Origin: Gaertneriomyces semiglobifer
Lineage: Eukaryota > Chytridiomycota > Chytridiomycetes > Spizellomycetales > Spizellomycetaceae
DNA: 64,000 bases
Assembly: GCA_025558075.1 (NCBI GenBank)
Contig: JAHLKF010000018.1
Coordinates: forward strand, 310,001 to 374,000
Direction: 5' to 3'
The notes beneath the pieces were generated by a model. It was given only the letters and a program-made list of their open reading frames with translations, ran no database searches and was not told where the DNA came from. The translations under genes and the position numbers were made by a program. Within the stretch, counting starts at the first letter, position 1, and every line of letters begins with the position of its first letter. This document shows, piece by piece, positions 14,101-29,100 of this stretch.

Positions 14101-17100
14101 TAGGCTCCAGGAGGTCATCAAGAACATAGCAGGAATAGTTGTTCATTGGTTTCCCAACAGCAATGGATGTCGATTCGGGCCGGAGCTCACCCACGACCGA
14201 TATCATAGTGGTCTCTGTAGTTCCGTACCCGTTTATCAGTCTAGTTCGTCCCGCCCAGCGGTTCACCACATGGGCTGGAACAGGCTCGCCTACAACAAAC
14301 ACTGTTTGTAGGTTCCCGTATCTGGTTTCATCCAGCTGGGACAAGCCGGTGGGCGTTGTCACCAGGATATCCACCTCGTTCAAGGTCTTGAATACATCTT
14401 GTCCACGGAGGACAAGCGTCCCGCCGGTTGATAGGGCCGCAAATATCTCCATTACGCACATATCAAACGCAATGTTCATGAACTGACACACTCGAGCGCC
14501 AAAAGTCGATGTCAGAGAACCAAGAGGGTCGCGCAAAAGGTTGACCACGCTGATGTGGCGTGTCGCTGTCCCCTTTGGTTGGCCGGAGCTACCGGATGTG
14601 AAAGTAATGTAGGCAACAGCCCTAGGTGCTGTGACGGCAATGAAATCGTCCGCAGAGGCTGCCAAATCCAATGCCTCTGGTAGGCATATAGTTGTACATA
14701 TACTCTCCAACGTGAACGCCTCAGAATGATATGGGTCGGTAACCAAGACGTAGGAGCATTCTGACTCCTGTAACATGTACTTCACACGCTCTTCCGGAAA
14801 GGATCCGTCAATGGGCACATACGCAGCCCCGGACTTCATAACACCAATCGCTGCGATAACCATCTCGATACAGCGGCCAGTGACGACGCCGATTGTCACA
14901 CCAGCCTTCGCCCCGAGAGACTGAAGGTAACTTGCCAAACGGGATGACTTCCGATCGAGATCCTCATAACTTATGGATAATGCATCGGAGACAACTGCCA
15001 GGGCATGTGGGTGAGCCCTAGCTTCCCGTTGGAACGCAGTGAAGATCATCTCCTCCGGTACTGGCACGGCAAGTCCGTGTACCCAAGAATTCTCGGGTAG
15101 ATTTCCTGCGGACCGATTCGGCAGCGATTTGCAAAGCACAGCTAAGGTCGTGGTCGGCGAAACCCTGCAAATTTCTTTCAAAAGATCCGAGAAATCCTTC
15201 AAAAGCGTCGCCAGTTGGCTTTGCAGCTCTGGCTCATAAAGTGCGGTGATTCTGAGTCGACCATTCTCTTGCACTGCAAGAAGAGACAGTTGGTACTCAG
15301 ACATTCCTCGGCCGTCGATCTTTTGAAGCTGTATGCTGCCGTCTATTTCGGCGTCCATGTTGGGAAAATTTTCCAAAATGAACATTGAGCGGAAGAGGGG
15401 GCAATTCTTTGGCAGTCCGCTCCACTGGTGTACGTCAGTGAGTCGCTGACGTGAGAATGGCAGGCATGACCCATGGAATTGCTGGTGATAGCGAATAAGA
15501 TCCTGAACACTCATATCATTTTGCATTAAGACGGGAACAGGCACTGTATTCATCAACAAACCGACCATCCTAAAATTAAGGTTAGCATAATCTCATTTAG
15601 AAAACAGAAACCGCAAGATCCTACCGTTCGATCCCTTTGAGACTCCTTTCGCGCCCAGAAACCACGGAACCAAAAACAATGTCATTTCTTCGGAGGTGGC
15701 TCCTCAACAGCAAGGAGTACGCTGAGCGAAGCACCGCGTTCAATGTGACGCTTTGAGCTTTGCAGTAGGCGGAGAGCAACCCAAGGTCCACATCCAAGTC
15801 GACCGTTAGCGACATGTCGCCTGTGGACCTCTCTACTTCAGCTAGTGTTGCCCTTGGGAGCGGCTGCACCGGGCGAATGCCATCAAAGCGTTGCCTCCAA
15901 AACGCTGAACAGTTTTCGACGTCCACGCTCGGAGTACTATCGACGTAACTGCGGAAGGTAGGGCACGGCGTCAGCGTTTCCCCGGCGTATAATCGCAGAA
16001 GATCGCTCAAGACGAGTGCTTCGGACCACCCATCCAACAGTGCATGATGGTAACTAAGGTGAAGTGAGAATGACCCCTCACACACTAGCAGTTCAAGTAC
16101 GTAAATTCGGAACAAGTACGTCAATTCGGAAGTTCCAGTAAACTAACATGTTGCTTGTACACTTACCGACGATGCTGGCGCGAATGAACGACCTGGCTTC
16201 CATAGAAAAACCGGACGTGTCTGATATACTGCATTCTAAGCATGCCTCAACGGGTGTTTCCGTCAACCATGAATCCGGGGTCCCTTTCAGGACTACTTGA
16301 TATAAGCCCTGCCCAGTGGCAACAAAAGTGGTCCTCAGAGCGGTATGCCTGGCCGCAACTTTTTCCCATGCCGATCGCAATCTGGCAATGTCCAAGTCCC
16401 CTAGCACTTTCCAAACTTGATGAATTTTGTAGGAAAGCGGATCGGCTGATAAGGCAACCAGTAACCCTTCCTGCAAAGGAGTCGCCGGGTAGATATCCTC
16501 TAAATCGTGTTCGCTCAGCTGGCGGCTCTTCAATTTGGCCACAACGGCTTCACGCAACTGGGCAGAAGCGGTAAACTTCGTCACAGCCACCTCTGTAGTC
16601 GCTCGCCCGCTGATCAACCCGCAAATCTCGTACAGCTGAGGATTTTCGAAGAGATCGCTGGCAGAGAGTGCGATATTTTCCTCACCACATGCCGCAACCA
16701 GTTTGATCACGGATATCGAGTCACCGCCAAGTTCGAAGAAAGAATGTTGTTTGCTGATTTTAGCGACAGGCACGGCCAAAACCCTCGACCAAAGATCTGC
16801 CATTTTCAATTCAAGTTCTGTTCCCGGAGCCTCTCTCTCGAGACGAATAGGGATGGCGAGGAGGGACTCTTTATTTATCTGATGATGATAAGAAAGGTGA
16901 GCGAGGAAAGTACAGCCATTGGTCGCCGAGCAGGCGAAGGGTACAACGTACCTTTCCATTTGTATTCATAGGAAACTCTGCCTGGCCAATCAATGCGGCC
17001 GGTATTGCGTACCGCGGGAGCAGAGATTTCAAATGCTGTCGAAGTCCATCCGCAGAAATGCTATTTGGAGCATAGTAACCGATTAAAACGTTATCTTTGA

Positions 17101-20100
17101 CCAGCGCGGTTGCCTGCTGGATCCCTTCATAGCTGTTGATGCACCGGGATACTTCCCCAAGCTCAACTCGATATCCCTTGATCTTCACTTGATCATCGCT
17201 GCGCCCCATATAAACAATGCGACCATCTGGCGTCCAGTAGGCTAGATCGCCACTGCGGTACATCAGTTGCGAGCCGCTAGCAAAAATATCGTCAACAAAA
17301 CTGGCCGCATTCAACTCTGGTCGGTTGAGGTACCCGCTGCTGACGCCTAGACCGCCAATATATAAAGCGCCCGTGACCCCCGGAGGAACCATGCACATCA
17401 AGTCGTCCAAAATATAACAATTCACATTGTTGATCGGGCGACCAATAGGTAGAGGTGCATCATCTAGGAGGCCATTCAGACTTGCGACCGTCGTAATGAC
17501 TGTAGTTTCCGTCGGACCGTAACCATTCCAAAGTTTGACATATGGACTCCATTTTTGCACCAGTCCCCGCGGCACTGCCTCGCCCACCAAAGCAACAACC
17601 TTGAGGTTTCGATGTTGCTCAGGCTCAAGATGCTGTAAGCCAGTTGGGGTGACCACAATCGCATCCACCTGCTTAGCGACTTCGACAAAAGCGTCCTGTG
17701 GGCGGAGAATCAGCGTACCACCGAACGACAGTGTGGCGAAAATTTCCCACACAGCGCCATCAAACGCAACCGCCATATTTTGCGCCACTTTCCAACCCAG
17801 CTGCACTCCCAATCGAAGGGACGGCTCATTTATTAAGTTAACAACCGCCCCGTGGTGCACAAGGACACCTTTTGGCTTTCCGGTACTTCCTGAAGTGAAG
17901 ATTACATTGAATAGACCCTCAGGAGTCGCTAAGTCGGGCAGTTTCCCAGGGTTGCCGGTGGATCCACGCAATAAATTGTCGACGAAAACAAAGGATATGT
18001 CGGCAAATTCCTTTTCAATCACGTCGACGTTCATTTTGTGCATGACATCTTCTGTAGTCAGAACAATGTGAGAAGATGTCTCTTTCAAAATGTACAATAT
18101 CCGGTTGCAGGGAAAGTCGGGATCAATCGGGACATAAGCAGCTCCCGCCTTCAATACGCCAAGAAGACTTGACACCATCTCCAACCTGCGACCGGTGAGT
18201 ACTCCGATGTTGCTGCCTGGCCCAACATCGAGGGTCCTGAGATGGCGTGCGATAAAATTGGCTTGTTCATCCAGAGCTCTATAGCTCACGGAATCATCGC
18301 CCAGCTGAACAGCGGTGGCGGTAGGGTTGCGGGCCGCCTGTTGTTCAAACTTATGATGCGCCAAGCCCGGCTGCGTAGAAACCTCTAAACCGAAGGAAAA
18401 TTCGCGGGCCGTAGCGATCATAGATCGCTCTCGCGCGGAAAGCAGGCGGTCTTCAATTTCGTTCAACGTCAGAGTACCCAAGGTCTCATCAACAATTTGT
18501 TCCGTGAGTTTGGCAAAGGTGGCGGCAATATCCGCAACGTTGTCGGCCGAGTAGCAACCTGCATCATAAAGAACGTTCAATACCATGTGCTCAGAGCCGT
18601 TTTCGACCGTCAACGCTAGAGGATACTCGGTCATCCCCTCTCCGCTCGCATACTTCAGCTTGATCTCGTCCAATCCCCTCTCATATCGAGGGAAATTTTC
18701 GTAGACTAAGATAGAATGGAAAAGCTCGGAGATGCCGGCCCATTCTCTGATATTCGAGAGGCCTGCATGCGTGTGGGGAATTACATCCTCAGCAAACCGT
18801 TGCGTCTCAGCAATGAGTTCTTTGATTTGCATGGTGTTAGCCAGCTTCACAGGAACTGGGATCGTCTCAATCAGTAGACCGACCATGCTTATAAGATGAT
18901 GGTTAATGCTAACCTTCCTGAAAGAAAAACATGACAGATTGCCAACCTTTCTACATCCGCAAGTCCACTGTCTCTTCCACTGACTACTGTCCCAAATGCA
19001 ATCACGTTGCTGCGAAGATAATGCCGCAGCAGGATTGCATAAATTACCCTCAGAAGAACTGCAACGGTTGCCTTGTATCGCTTCGCGACGCGTAGCAGAG
19101 AATCTGGATGTACTGGAATGAAACAAGTGTGGAATCGTCGCCGCCTGTCTCCCTCGAAAGGGCCGGGCGTCGGAAGTTGGAGGCGGTGAGCGTGCGGAAC
19201 GGCCTCCATCGCCTTGGTCCAGAACAGCCGCGCTTCATCCAGCGTCTTCTGCATCAGGTAGTCTACGTGGAGTCGGTAAGGAGGGCGGAGTGTCACCTCA
19301 CGGCCCGCTAGTTCATCAAGCAATTCGTTCATCAGCAGCCCTTCAGACCATCCGTCGAGAATTGCGTGATGATACCGAACGCATAACTGAATGTGTGAAC
19401 CGTCTAGGTGGAAAAAGGGTAGAAGGACAGTGGTCAGCAGAAGCCTCCCATAAAAGTTCAAATGTAATACATTTTTCAAGTAACTCACCTTCGGCAAGTA
19501 TTGCTTGGAAGTTGCTCATGGATGTGCCATTCATGGTAATAATGTCACTCGAGAATCGTTTCGGTGTTCGTGAGTAGCTTGGCACGACCTGATACAAACC
19601 ACTATCGGTTGAGACGAAAATAGTGCGGAGAACAGCATGCCTCTCAACGAGAGTCTCCCAGGCGCTGGTAAAGCGGGCAGGATCCAATTCTTGGCCGAAC
19701 GCTTCCCAGTTCTGGGTTATAACGTATGATCCCTCCTCTCGGCCCGCCGAAGTTAGCATTCCAGCCTGCAGTGGAGTTGCCGGATAGATGTCATCAATAT
19801 CAGTGACACCCGCTTTATCGAGAATCCTATGAATCTTCTTCATGACGCTGTCCGGTACGGTGTATGCAGGCAGTGCAGCTGCTACATGCTTTTTTGCCAC
19901 CGCAATCATCTCCAAGATGGTGCGATGCGCAAATATGTCTGCCGTGGAAATGGAGTAGCCTTTGCCCTTGCACAAAGAAGCGAGCCTGATTGCCGAGATT
20001 GAGTCACCCCCGAGTTCAAAGAAAGATTGATGCTTTCCGATTTCGCTCTTTGGAACGCCAACTAAGACGCGGGACCACATTTCGGCCCACAACAGCTCTT

Positions 20101-23100
20101 CTTCCGTTTCACAAGCCTCAATTGTAGGCGCATTGGTGATTTCCTGAAGAAGACGCTCCTTATCAACCTGAAACACAAAAATGCGTTAATGGGGTTGATA
20201 TAGAAGCAGACGAATTTTCGGGAGTTACCTTTCCATTGACATTGAATGGGAAATGGGGTAGTGCAGTTATTGAAGATGGCACCGCATATCTTGGGAGGCG
20301 TTCCCGCAACTCGTTTGTAATCGCGTTGACGTCGAGATGTGCGGGGGACACGAAACCAAACAGCACGTTGTCTTTCACAAACGCAACCGCGTTGTCAACG
20401 CCATTACACTCGTTCATGATAGACATCACCTCGCCCAGTTCAATCCGGTACCCTTTAATTTTGACTTGGTCATCGGAGCGCCCAACGTACATCAGTTCCC
20501 CATCTTCAGACCAATAAACATTGTCTCCGGTACAATACATCAGTCCATCAGTAAAAGGATCTTCGATGAACTTTTGCGCTGTGAGCTCAGGCTGGCGGAG
20601 ATATCCTCGGGCAACACCAACCCCTCCAACGTACAAGGTCCCAATTGCTCCGATCGGCACATGCGAAAGCAATTCATCCAGTACATAACAGCGTATATTG
20701 TTGACGGGCCGCCCGATAGCTACGGGACGTTCCGGCTTTAGCTTTCCAAATGTGGTGACGACCGACGCCTCTGTTGGCCCGTATACGTTGATCATCTCCA
20801 CCAATTGGCCCCAGTGATCAACAAGATGGGGTGGCACGGGCTCACCCGCCAGGAATACTTTCTTAAGACGAGGATAATCTTTCGGATCTAGGTATTGCAG
20901 GCCAGTCGGCGTGGTGAACAGCACGTCCAGTTCCTTTATTGTACTGAAGGGGTCATTGTCATCCCGAAGCACAAGCGTGCCACCATAAGACAGAGCGGAG
21001 AAAATCTCGAGTACGGCGCCATCAAATCCGATGGACATAAACTGGCCGCAACAGCCAATTCCCCCGGCTGATGCAAGCATTTCGTCGGTTAAGAGGTTTA
21101 CTACCCCGTTATGACGTACCGTCACACCTTTGGGTTTTCCCGTAGAACCCGAAGTGAAGATGACATTGAAATCGTCCTCTGGTTTCACAGTTTCCGGAGG
21201 CTTGTCGTTCGCATCGTACGTAGTTGAGCTATTCAAAAGCGTATCAACACTGATAAGCTGCACACCATTAATCGCAGCATCCGGAAAACGTTTCACGAGG
21301 TCGCCCGTCGCCAAAATACAAATACAAGAAGTCTGTTGAACAATGTATCGAATTCGCTCCTCCGGAAGTGCGGTGTCCAGGGGAACATATGAGGATCCTG
21401 CTTTCAAGATACCCATGATTGCGGTAACCATCTCAATGCAACGATCAGTGAGCAACCCGATCTGTACATTGGGACCTGCTCCAAGTCGGATCAATTGCTG
21501 TGCTAAGATATTGGCACTTCGTTCCATATCGCCGTAGGAGATGATGGTCCCACGATGTTGAACGGCGGCACGTTGTGGATGCTGGCGTGCCATTTGCTCG
21601 AATCGGTGATGAACAAGCATGCCCTGCGGCACAGGTCGATGTTCACCTTGGCTGAAAGCCATAATGCGCTCATCGACTGGAGGTTCGACGATGTGTCCAA
21701 TATCACCTATAAGGGTTTTCACTGAGACCTTTGCGAGTTCGCTTAGAACTCTCCCGTAGTCGTCGAGTATACGTTCAACCTCAGTCTTGGCATAAATGGA
21801 GGTATCGTACAAGGCATACGCGCGAAGATGCGACTGCGTACATTCCATAGTAACTGCCAAGGGATACTCAGTCATTCCCTGACCAGTGATATATTCGAAG
21901 TCGAATTCAGCGCCGGCCACAGGAGGGAGTGAAGGAAAGTTTTCCAACACTAGCATCGTTTGAAAGAGCGCTTCGCTCGGAAGTAACTTGCTGCAAGACT
22001 GAATGTCCGCCAGACTGAGGTGCGCATGATGGAGTGCTTCCACGTGGAAACGGTGCAGTGACTGGAAAAGGTCAGCGACGGACATGGAGCTGGGTACGTG
22101 AACCGGTACCGGGACGGTGTTGATAAGCAGTCCCACCATCCTGAAAGACGCCAAAGGGATTCATCATGAGAGACGCTTCTCGTGCAGCCAACGCGCAAGC
22201 ACACTGGGAAAAGTGACGTTACCTTTCAGAATCACGTACATCTCTTTCTCGGCCGCTGGTCACAGTGCCGAACGTTACATCAGCGCTGCGCAAGTAGCTC
22301 CGAAGGAGGATTGCCCAACCCGCCCGCAAGACTGCATTGACGGTGACGCGCGCGTCCTTTGCAATGGCGCGCAGAGCCTGGATGTCAACGTCGAGGTTCA
22401 TAAAGAAGTTGTCACATGCAGACGTTGCTTTTTCTCGCGCGAAACGTGCGTCACGAAGGACCACTGGGGAAGGTTTGGTGCGCGAGAGGGTGGCACGCCA
22501 GAACTGGCGGGCTGCATCGACATTTTCTTGGTTGATACTCAAGACGTACTTGGAGAACGGCGGAGCTTGAGGAATCGCTTCACGATTGTACGCCAGCGCG
22601 AGATCGTGTAAAATAATTGACTCCGACCATCCGTCAAGGATGGCGTGGTGATACGTGAAACGGAGAACCATGCGATCACCTATTGATGTAAATTTAGTTG
22701 CTGCTTCCACCAAAAATGACGAGGCTGACAGAGATCCGCTTACCTTCTGGTGTGGACACGGTAGACAACTGAAATTGTGTGAAGGAGCTGGAGGTCAACG
22801 GGAAACCAGACTTCCCGTCTGAAGTTGCGGCAGCAGCACTATTTTCCGTACAAGAAGACTGAGGTTTTTGGAGGACCACTTGGAAGATGCCATCTGGAGT
22901 CGCCAAGAATACAGTACGCAGCGCGGGATGCCGGACAATAACGCTCAGCCAAGCTTGACTGAAGCGCTCCACATTGACATTTCCGTTAAGGTACCATTGC
23001 TGGATTACCGTATATGCGGTGGGGTCCCGTTCCGTTGCCGACAACATGCCGCACTGCAGGGCAGTTGCCGGGTAACAGTCTTCGACGTCCTGTAGGGTTA

Positions 23101-26100
23101 GGCCTCGTTCTTGCATGACCGTCAACACACTTTCTGGAACTCGCTGACGAAAATCATCATCCATGCCATTGCAATCAGGTGCAGTGGTTGCCAATGCTGC
23201 CGTCTTGCCCAGATCCAGCAGTTTGTCCACGGTATCAGCCGCGTACAACATGTTAGGGGTAATGCTCCACCCTTCTTTCATTAACGCGGCTGATAGTTTG
23301 ATGACGGTAATGGAATCGCCGCCGAGCTGAAAGATTGAAGTTGTAACACCTATTTCTTCTAGTGGCACAGCCAAAATTGGCGCCCAAAGGGCAACCATCT
23401 TCTTCTGCTCGTCGGTCACGGGAAGAACGATATCGGGTTTGTACGGCATAGCAAGCAGAGCATGCCTATCAACCTACATGAACCAGGGTATTAACATTTT
23501 AGATCCGGGAGACGATATCGGTCGGCAAAACAGCAAGTAAGGCCACGAACCTTTCCATTCGTGTTCAGAGGAAATTTATCCATTTGCAGAAAAGCGGACG
23601 GTACCATGTATCTCGGGAGGAGGCTCAGAAGATGAGAACGAACATCTTCAATGCGCACACTTGACGGCGTCATGAATCCAACAAGACTGTCGTTATCAGC
23701 GTATACAACAGCCTCGCGGACACCAGGAGCGTCCAACATGGCATTAGCAACGCCTTGCAGCTCGATCCGGTATCCCTTCACTTTGACCAAGTCATCCATC
23801 CGTCCCGAAAACTCGATATCGCCGTCTGCGTTGACTCTCACAAAATCTCCCGTTCGGTACATGCGGTGTGACGATGTTTCGCCTTCCGTTTTCCTAAACG
23901 TGTCCAGAACAAACTTTTGTGTTGTCAACTCTGGTAGATTCAGATACCCATTAGAGACAGCCACGCCGCCAATGCACAGTTCTCCGGTTTCTCCCTGTGG
24001 AACCGGCTCAAGAGTCTGCGGGTCCACCACATAGACAAGGTAGTCCTTGAGCGGTTTACCGATGGTGACCGGTTTGTCAGGGTGAACGTCACCCCAAGTT
24101 GACAAAACACTGGTTTCGGTTGGGCCATAAATGTTAATGATTCGGCGCCCTTCCTTGTGCCACGGATCCACAACCTTTTTGCTAACAACCTCAGCGCCCA
24201 CGGTAATTACTTTGATCCTTGCACATCTCTGTGGGTCGAGGTGACGAAGGCCGCTGGGAGTAATCATTATGGCATCTAGCGTACTTGCAGCGGTCTGAAA
24301 TTCGTCATCACCACGGAGTACCAAAGTAGCGCCTTGGGAAAGGGCACCAAAAATCTCAAAGACGGCACCGTCGAACGCAATCGCCATGAACTGTCCCACA
24401 CGCCAGCCCGGCCTGGCCAAAATCCCAACAATTGGGTCGGCCAGGAGGTTCATGATACCCGCAATGGTTGTTATGACACCCTTCGGTTTTGCTGTGCTTC
24501 CCGATGTAAACACAATTTGGAACTCGTTATCGGGACGTGCCAGATCCGGTAGTTTTTCAACTGGTGCGGTAGGCTGGACATGGTCGATGACGATGGTGGA
24601 CTTGGAAACCAAAAGGAGAAATGCATCTGCACCATCGCGAGCTTTGACGAGATTCAAAGCCGTTAGAGTTGCACATAGCATCACGCAAGATGCAGAAGTA
24701 TATATGAATTCCATGCGATCCAACGGATAGAACGCATCAATGGGGACGTAAGCACCCCCAGCCTTTAGAATCGCCAGAGTTCCCACAACCATCTCGATAG
24801 ATCGATGAATTAGTAGGCCGACTCTTGCACCGGGCTTCACACCCTTGTCCCGAAGCTCGCGCGCTAGGGCATTCGCCCGCCTATCCAATGCCTCATACGT
24901 AATAGTGGCACCGTCAGCTCCGTGCTGAATAGCAATTGCTTCAGGAGTTCTTTTGGCCTGTTGCTCAAACAGATGGTGGACCAACTGCGGCGGTTCTCCT
25001 TCGTCTTTCTGAGTTGCTGCTGCCTTGAGTTTTAGGAACACAGATTTCATGAAAGGGCTTAGCTGCTCAAACTCTCCCGTGAAATCCATACTGTCCTCCA
25101 AGGCGTCAATATCCGGCAGATTCGTAACGGACGGGACGTTTGGCAAATTTGATCGGACTCCCGGAACAGAAGACACGGAGCTACTATCGCGTACTGCTGA
25201 CGTTTCAGCGTTGGTCATGATGTCGGCAACGGATATATCCGACGCAATACCTCTCATGATCTTATCCAAAATCGAGGAGAACGTTGCCAAGATATCTAGA
25301 ATCTGGGATGTGCTGTACACGGCCTCATTGAAATGGACCATGGCAGCGAAAGGCTCGACAGCGGATTGAGGAGGATAAACCTGGACCGAGAGCAACGCCG
25401 GATCGCCCATGACTCCACCTTTCATAGGCCCCATACTGTATTTCAAGGCACTCTCAGAGCTCCTTGGGGCACCACTGAGATCCTGGTATGCAAATATGGT
25501 GTGGAACAAGGAGAAATGAGTGCTCAACGCGCACCACGACTTGATGTCGAAAAGCGTGGCGTGGGCGTGCGGGTGGGTGGCCGCATATCTGTGTCGCAGT
25601 GAGTCGGTCAGATCCCGAATGGTGCTTTTGGAGGAGACAAATAAACGGACGGGAACCGTGTTAACGAGCGGACCGACAATGCTGAAACGCGAGTATTGTG
25701 GGGATTAGCAAAACGTGAAAAGAGACAGGCGTAACAGAGTCGTAATATACCTTTCCACGTCCTGGTCACCAGAATCTCGTCCAGAAATCACAGTACCAAA
25801 GGTCACGTCGCCAGCACTGGTGTATTCGTAAACTGTCAACGCCCACGCAAGCTGAAATGCCGTAGTGGGAGTAACGGAAGCTGTTCTGCACACCTCCTCC
25901 ATCCGCTTCATATCTGCTGTGACTGTGAGCGGGCCCTCGTAAACGGCCTGAGTGGCTGTTTGCCGTCCGGTTTCTTTGGGCGCGACCAGCGGTCGGGCGG
26001 GAGACACATCCCCAAGGTATTGAGACCAGTACGCCTTTGTCTGAGGCTCACTCGCCAAAGAAATCAGGCGCTGGATATGACGCTTAAAGGGAATAGCAGG

Positions 26101-29100
26101 GGATGCAGGCGGCTTGTTGGTAGCAATAACCGATATGAGCTCGTCGACGATGATTTGCATTGACCAGCCATCAATGCAGGCATGTGACATTGTCAGCAGA
26201 AGCGTTGTTCTCTTGTTTGAAGCAGTCTCTACGGCAATAAGGCGGATGGGTGGTACTGCTTTTGCAAGCGTGAATCCCTCTGCAATCTGCTCTGCAACCA
26301 CCTTTTCCAGTTCTTGAGGATCGCCAATGACTTTCATCGCCACAGTAAGATTCTCTGGGTGTGCATTTTTCCTTACCACCTGTCGCATCATTAATAGGCA
26401 TGGTGATAACAGTAAGAAGGCAATAATGATCAATCAAAATTTCGCATCCCAAGCACGCACCTGATAGAATCCGGAATCCGTCGAGATAAACATCGTTCTC
26501 AGTATTGAGTGACGGTCCAGAACGCAACGCCAAGCACTGGCTATTTCATCTTGAGTGACGTTGCCCTCTATTTCGATGGGTTGGGCAATGATGTTGCTGG
26601 AGCGATTTGTAAGGAGTGGTGCCAGGAAAGCCGCTTGGAGTCCCGTAACGGGCAGAACTTCTGCGATCTCATCCCGAAGAGAGCCAAAAGCGTATTCTTT
26701 GGGAAGGAAATTCGTAATGATATTGTCCATCACAGTAGGTTCCAGTAAATTCTCAGTGACTGCTTGGTCTGGCTCAGCTGCTTTTGGTTTAGTATCTTCG
26801 GTGACTTGCTCCTCTTCATTAGCAAATCCACCAATCATGGCCCTCGCAAGGTCAGACAGCTTCGGGTTACGAAAAATATCCGCCACCTGAGGAGGTCTGA
26901 CTGCTTTATCCCACTGTTCTTTGGCAGCCAATCGAGCGACTCGAATGGCGGACATCGAGTTTCCTCCCAATTCGAAAAAAGCCGAAGACGGTTGAATGAT
27001 GCTGGTCTGGATTCGAAGAACTTTCGCCCAAATGCGGGACATCTGCGATTCCACGGTTGATAACAAGCCGAGTTGCGTTGGCTGCGGCTTCGGTGCCGGT
27101 GCAGGCTCATCGTAAGATGCAGCATGTCCTCCGAGTTCTTTAGACGCGAGCAAATCGGAAAACGTTGGGAAGAGGAAGATAAGAGGAACGGTGATCTTTC
27201 CCAACACTTCGCATTTACTGGCTTTTGCGAGCCGCGATACGCGGATAGCGGCCATGGAATTCCCGCCAAGTTCAAAAAAGGACGAATCGGGGCGAATCAT
27301 CGCCTTTTCGATTTTCAATGCGCGGGCCCAGATATCGGCCAGACGTGATGCAAGGTCATCGTCGTGTGATACCTTGGCATTAGTAGCCGGAGCGGACTGC
27401 GCTGATCGCTCAGCCTCATATCTGGCAGAGACTACAGTCGAAAGCAGGGTATAGTCAACTTTGCCGTTTGGAGTGAGAGGAAGCACGTTCATAGGCATAA
27501 TGAATGCCGGTAGCATGTAAGGTGGGAGATGTTGCTTCAAGTATGCAGTCAACTCGGGACCGGTGATGGATGCCGTAGAGATCGGGGCACCAGCGGCCAG
27601 CAGGCTGCTGGTCGACTTGTCGTAAAACACGGCGGCTGCCTTGACAGATGGATGGGACTGCATCGTCGTAGCGATCTCGTCCAGTTCAACGCGGTGACCA
27701 CTGATTTTGAGCTGCCGGTCGACGCGACCGTGATAGAGGAGACGGCCATCCGGCAGCCAGGAAGCAAGATCTCCGGTCTTGTACATCATGGGTTGGTGGG
27801 AAAACCCGGTTTCGCTGGAGTCAGGCGCAAAGATGTCCGGTCGGAATCTGTCGGCTGTCAATTCGGGAAGATTGACGTAGCCTCGAGCGACACTGATGCC
27901 TCCGACCCACAAGTCGCCGACCTCGCCAACGGGAACGGGTCGGAAATCATCATCAACAACATAACATGCAGTGTTGCTCAGCGGGCGGCCGATGGTCACG
28001 GGCGATCCACGTTCGAGGCGGCCAAAGCAGTGCACAAAGCATTCCGTGGGCCCAAACGCGTTGTATAGCGCGATAGATCCACTGCCTGCACCCGCCCAGG
28101 AGTCTACGACGGCTTGCGGGCAAGGTTCACCGGCGACAACGACGGCCTTCAGGTTAGGATAATCTGCGGGGTCCAAATACTGCAGGCTGGACGGTGTGGA
28201 CATCAAGACATCCACGGTGCGGATCATGCCTTCAGGGTCCTGGTCGTTACGCAGGACCAGGGTGGCCCCGCGGGTCAGTGCAAGGAACATCTCGTAGGCG
28301 CACATGTCGAAGCCAATGGCACAATTCTGCGCAACGCGGTGACCGTGGCGGACGGCCAGCCCGGTTTCTTCTTGGAACACGACGTTGGCAACGGCGGCAT
28401 GCTTGACGATGACACCTTTAGGATTACCGGTAGTCCCGGAAGTGTAAATTATATAAATAGGATCTTGGGTTGTGAGCTCCGGACGGTTAAACGAGACTTG
28501 GTCGTCTGCGTCCGAGGCGGGCCCGACGTTAAGATGCGGCTGGAAACGATCAATTGGAAGAACAATGACCGCAGAATTTAGGTTCGTGTTGACAGTCGCT
28601 AATGCGGCAAACAAAAAGCAATTGATTGATGTTAGCCACTAGTTTTGAGGGAATTCAAGGCATTGATAGTAGCTAACCTGCAAGAGCGGCTGCAGCCGGA
28701 GTGGCCAAAATTACAGCACAGCCCGAATCATTAAGAATATACTTGATACGGGAAAGAGGGAGAGTGGAGTCGATGGGAACGTATGCGCCGCCCGCCTGCA
28801 GCGCGGCCATAGCTCCAATGACCATTTCGATGGAGCGATCACAGAGAAGAGCCACACGCAAGCCATCGGAATGGTTGACGGACGACGATGCAATGCTTGC
28901 TAAAATGCGGCGTGCGAGACGTTGAGAATGATGCAGTAGTTGAGAATAAGTTATGGAAATAATGCTGGTTGTTGATGCTTGCTGCTGCTGGGGGTGGTGC
29001 CGCTCGACGGCGACTGCGTCGGGATGGAGAGCAGCCTGCTGCTCAAAGGCAAAATGAACACAAGCGAACGGAAGATCAACAGTACTCATCTGATGAAGGT

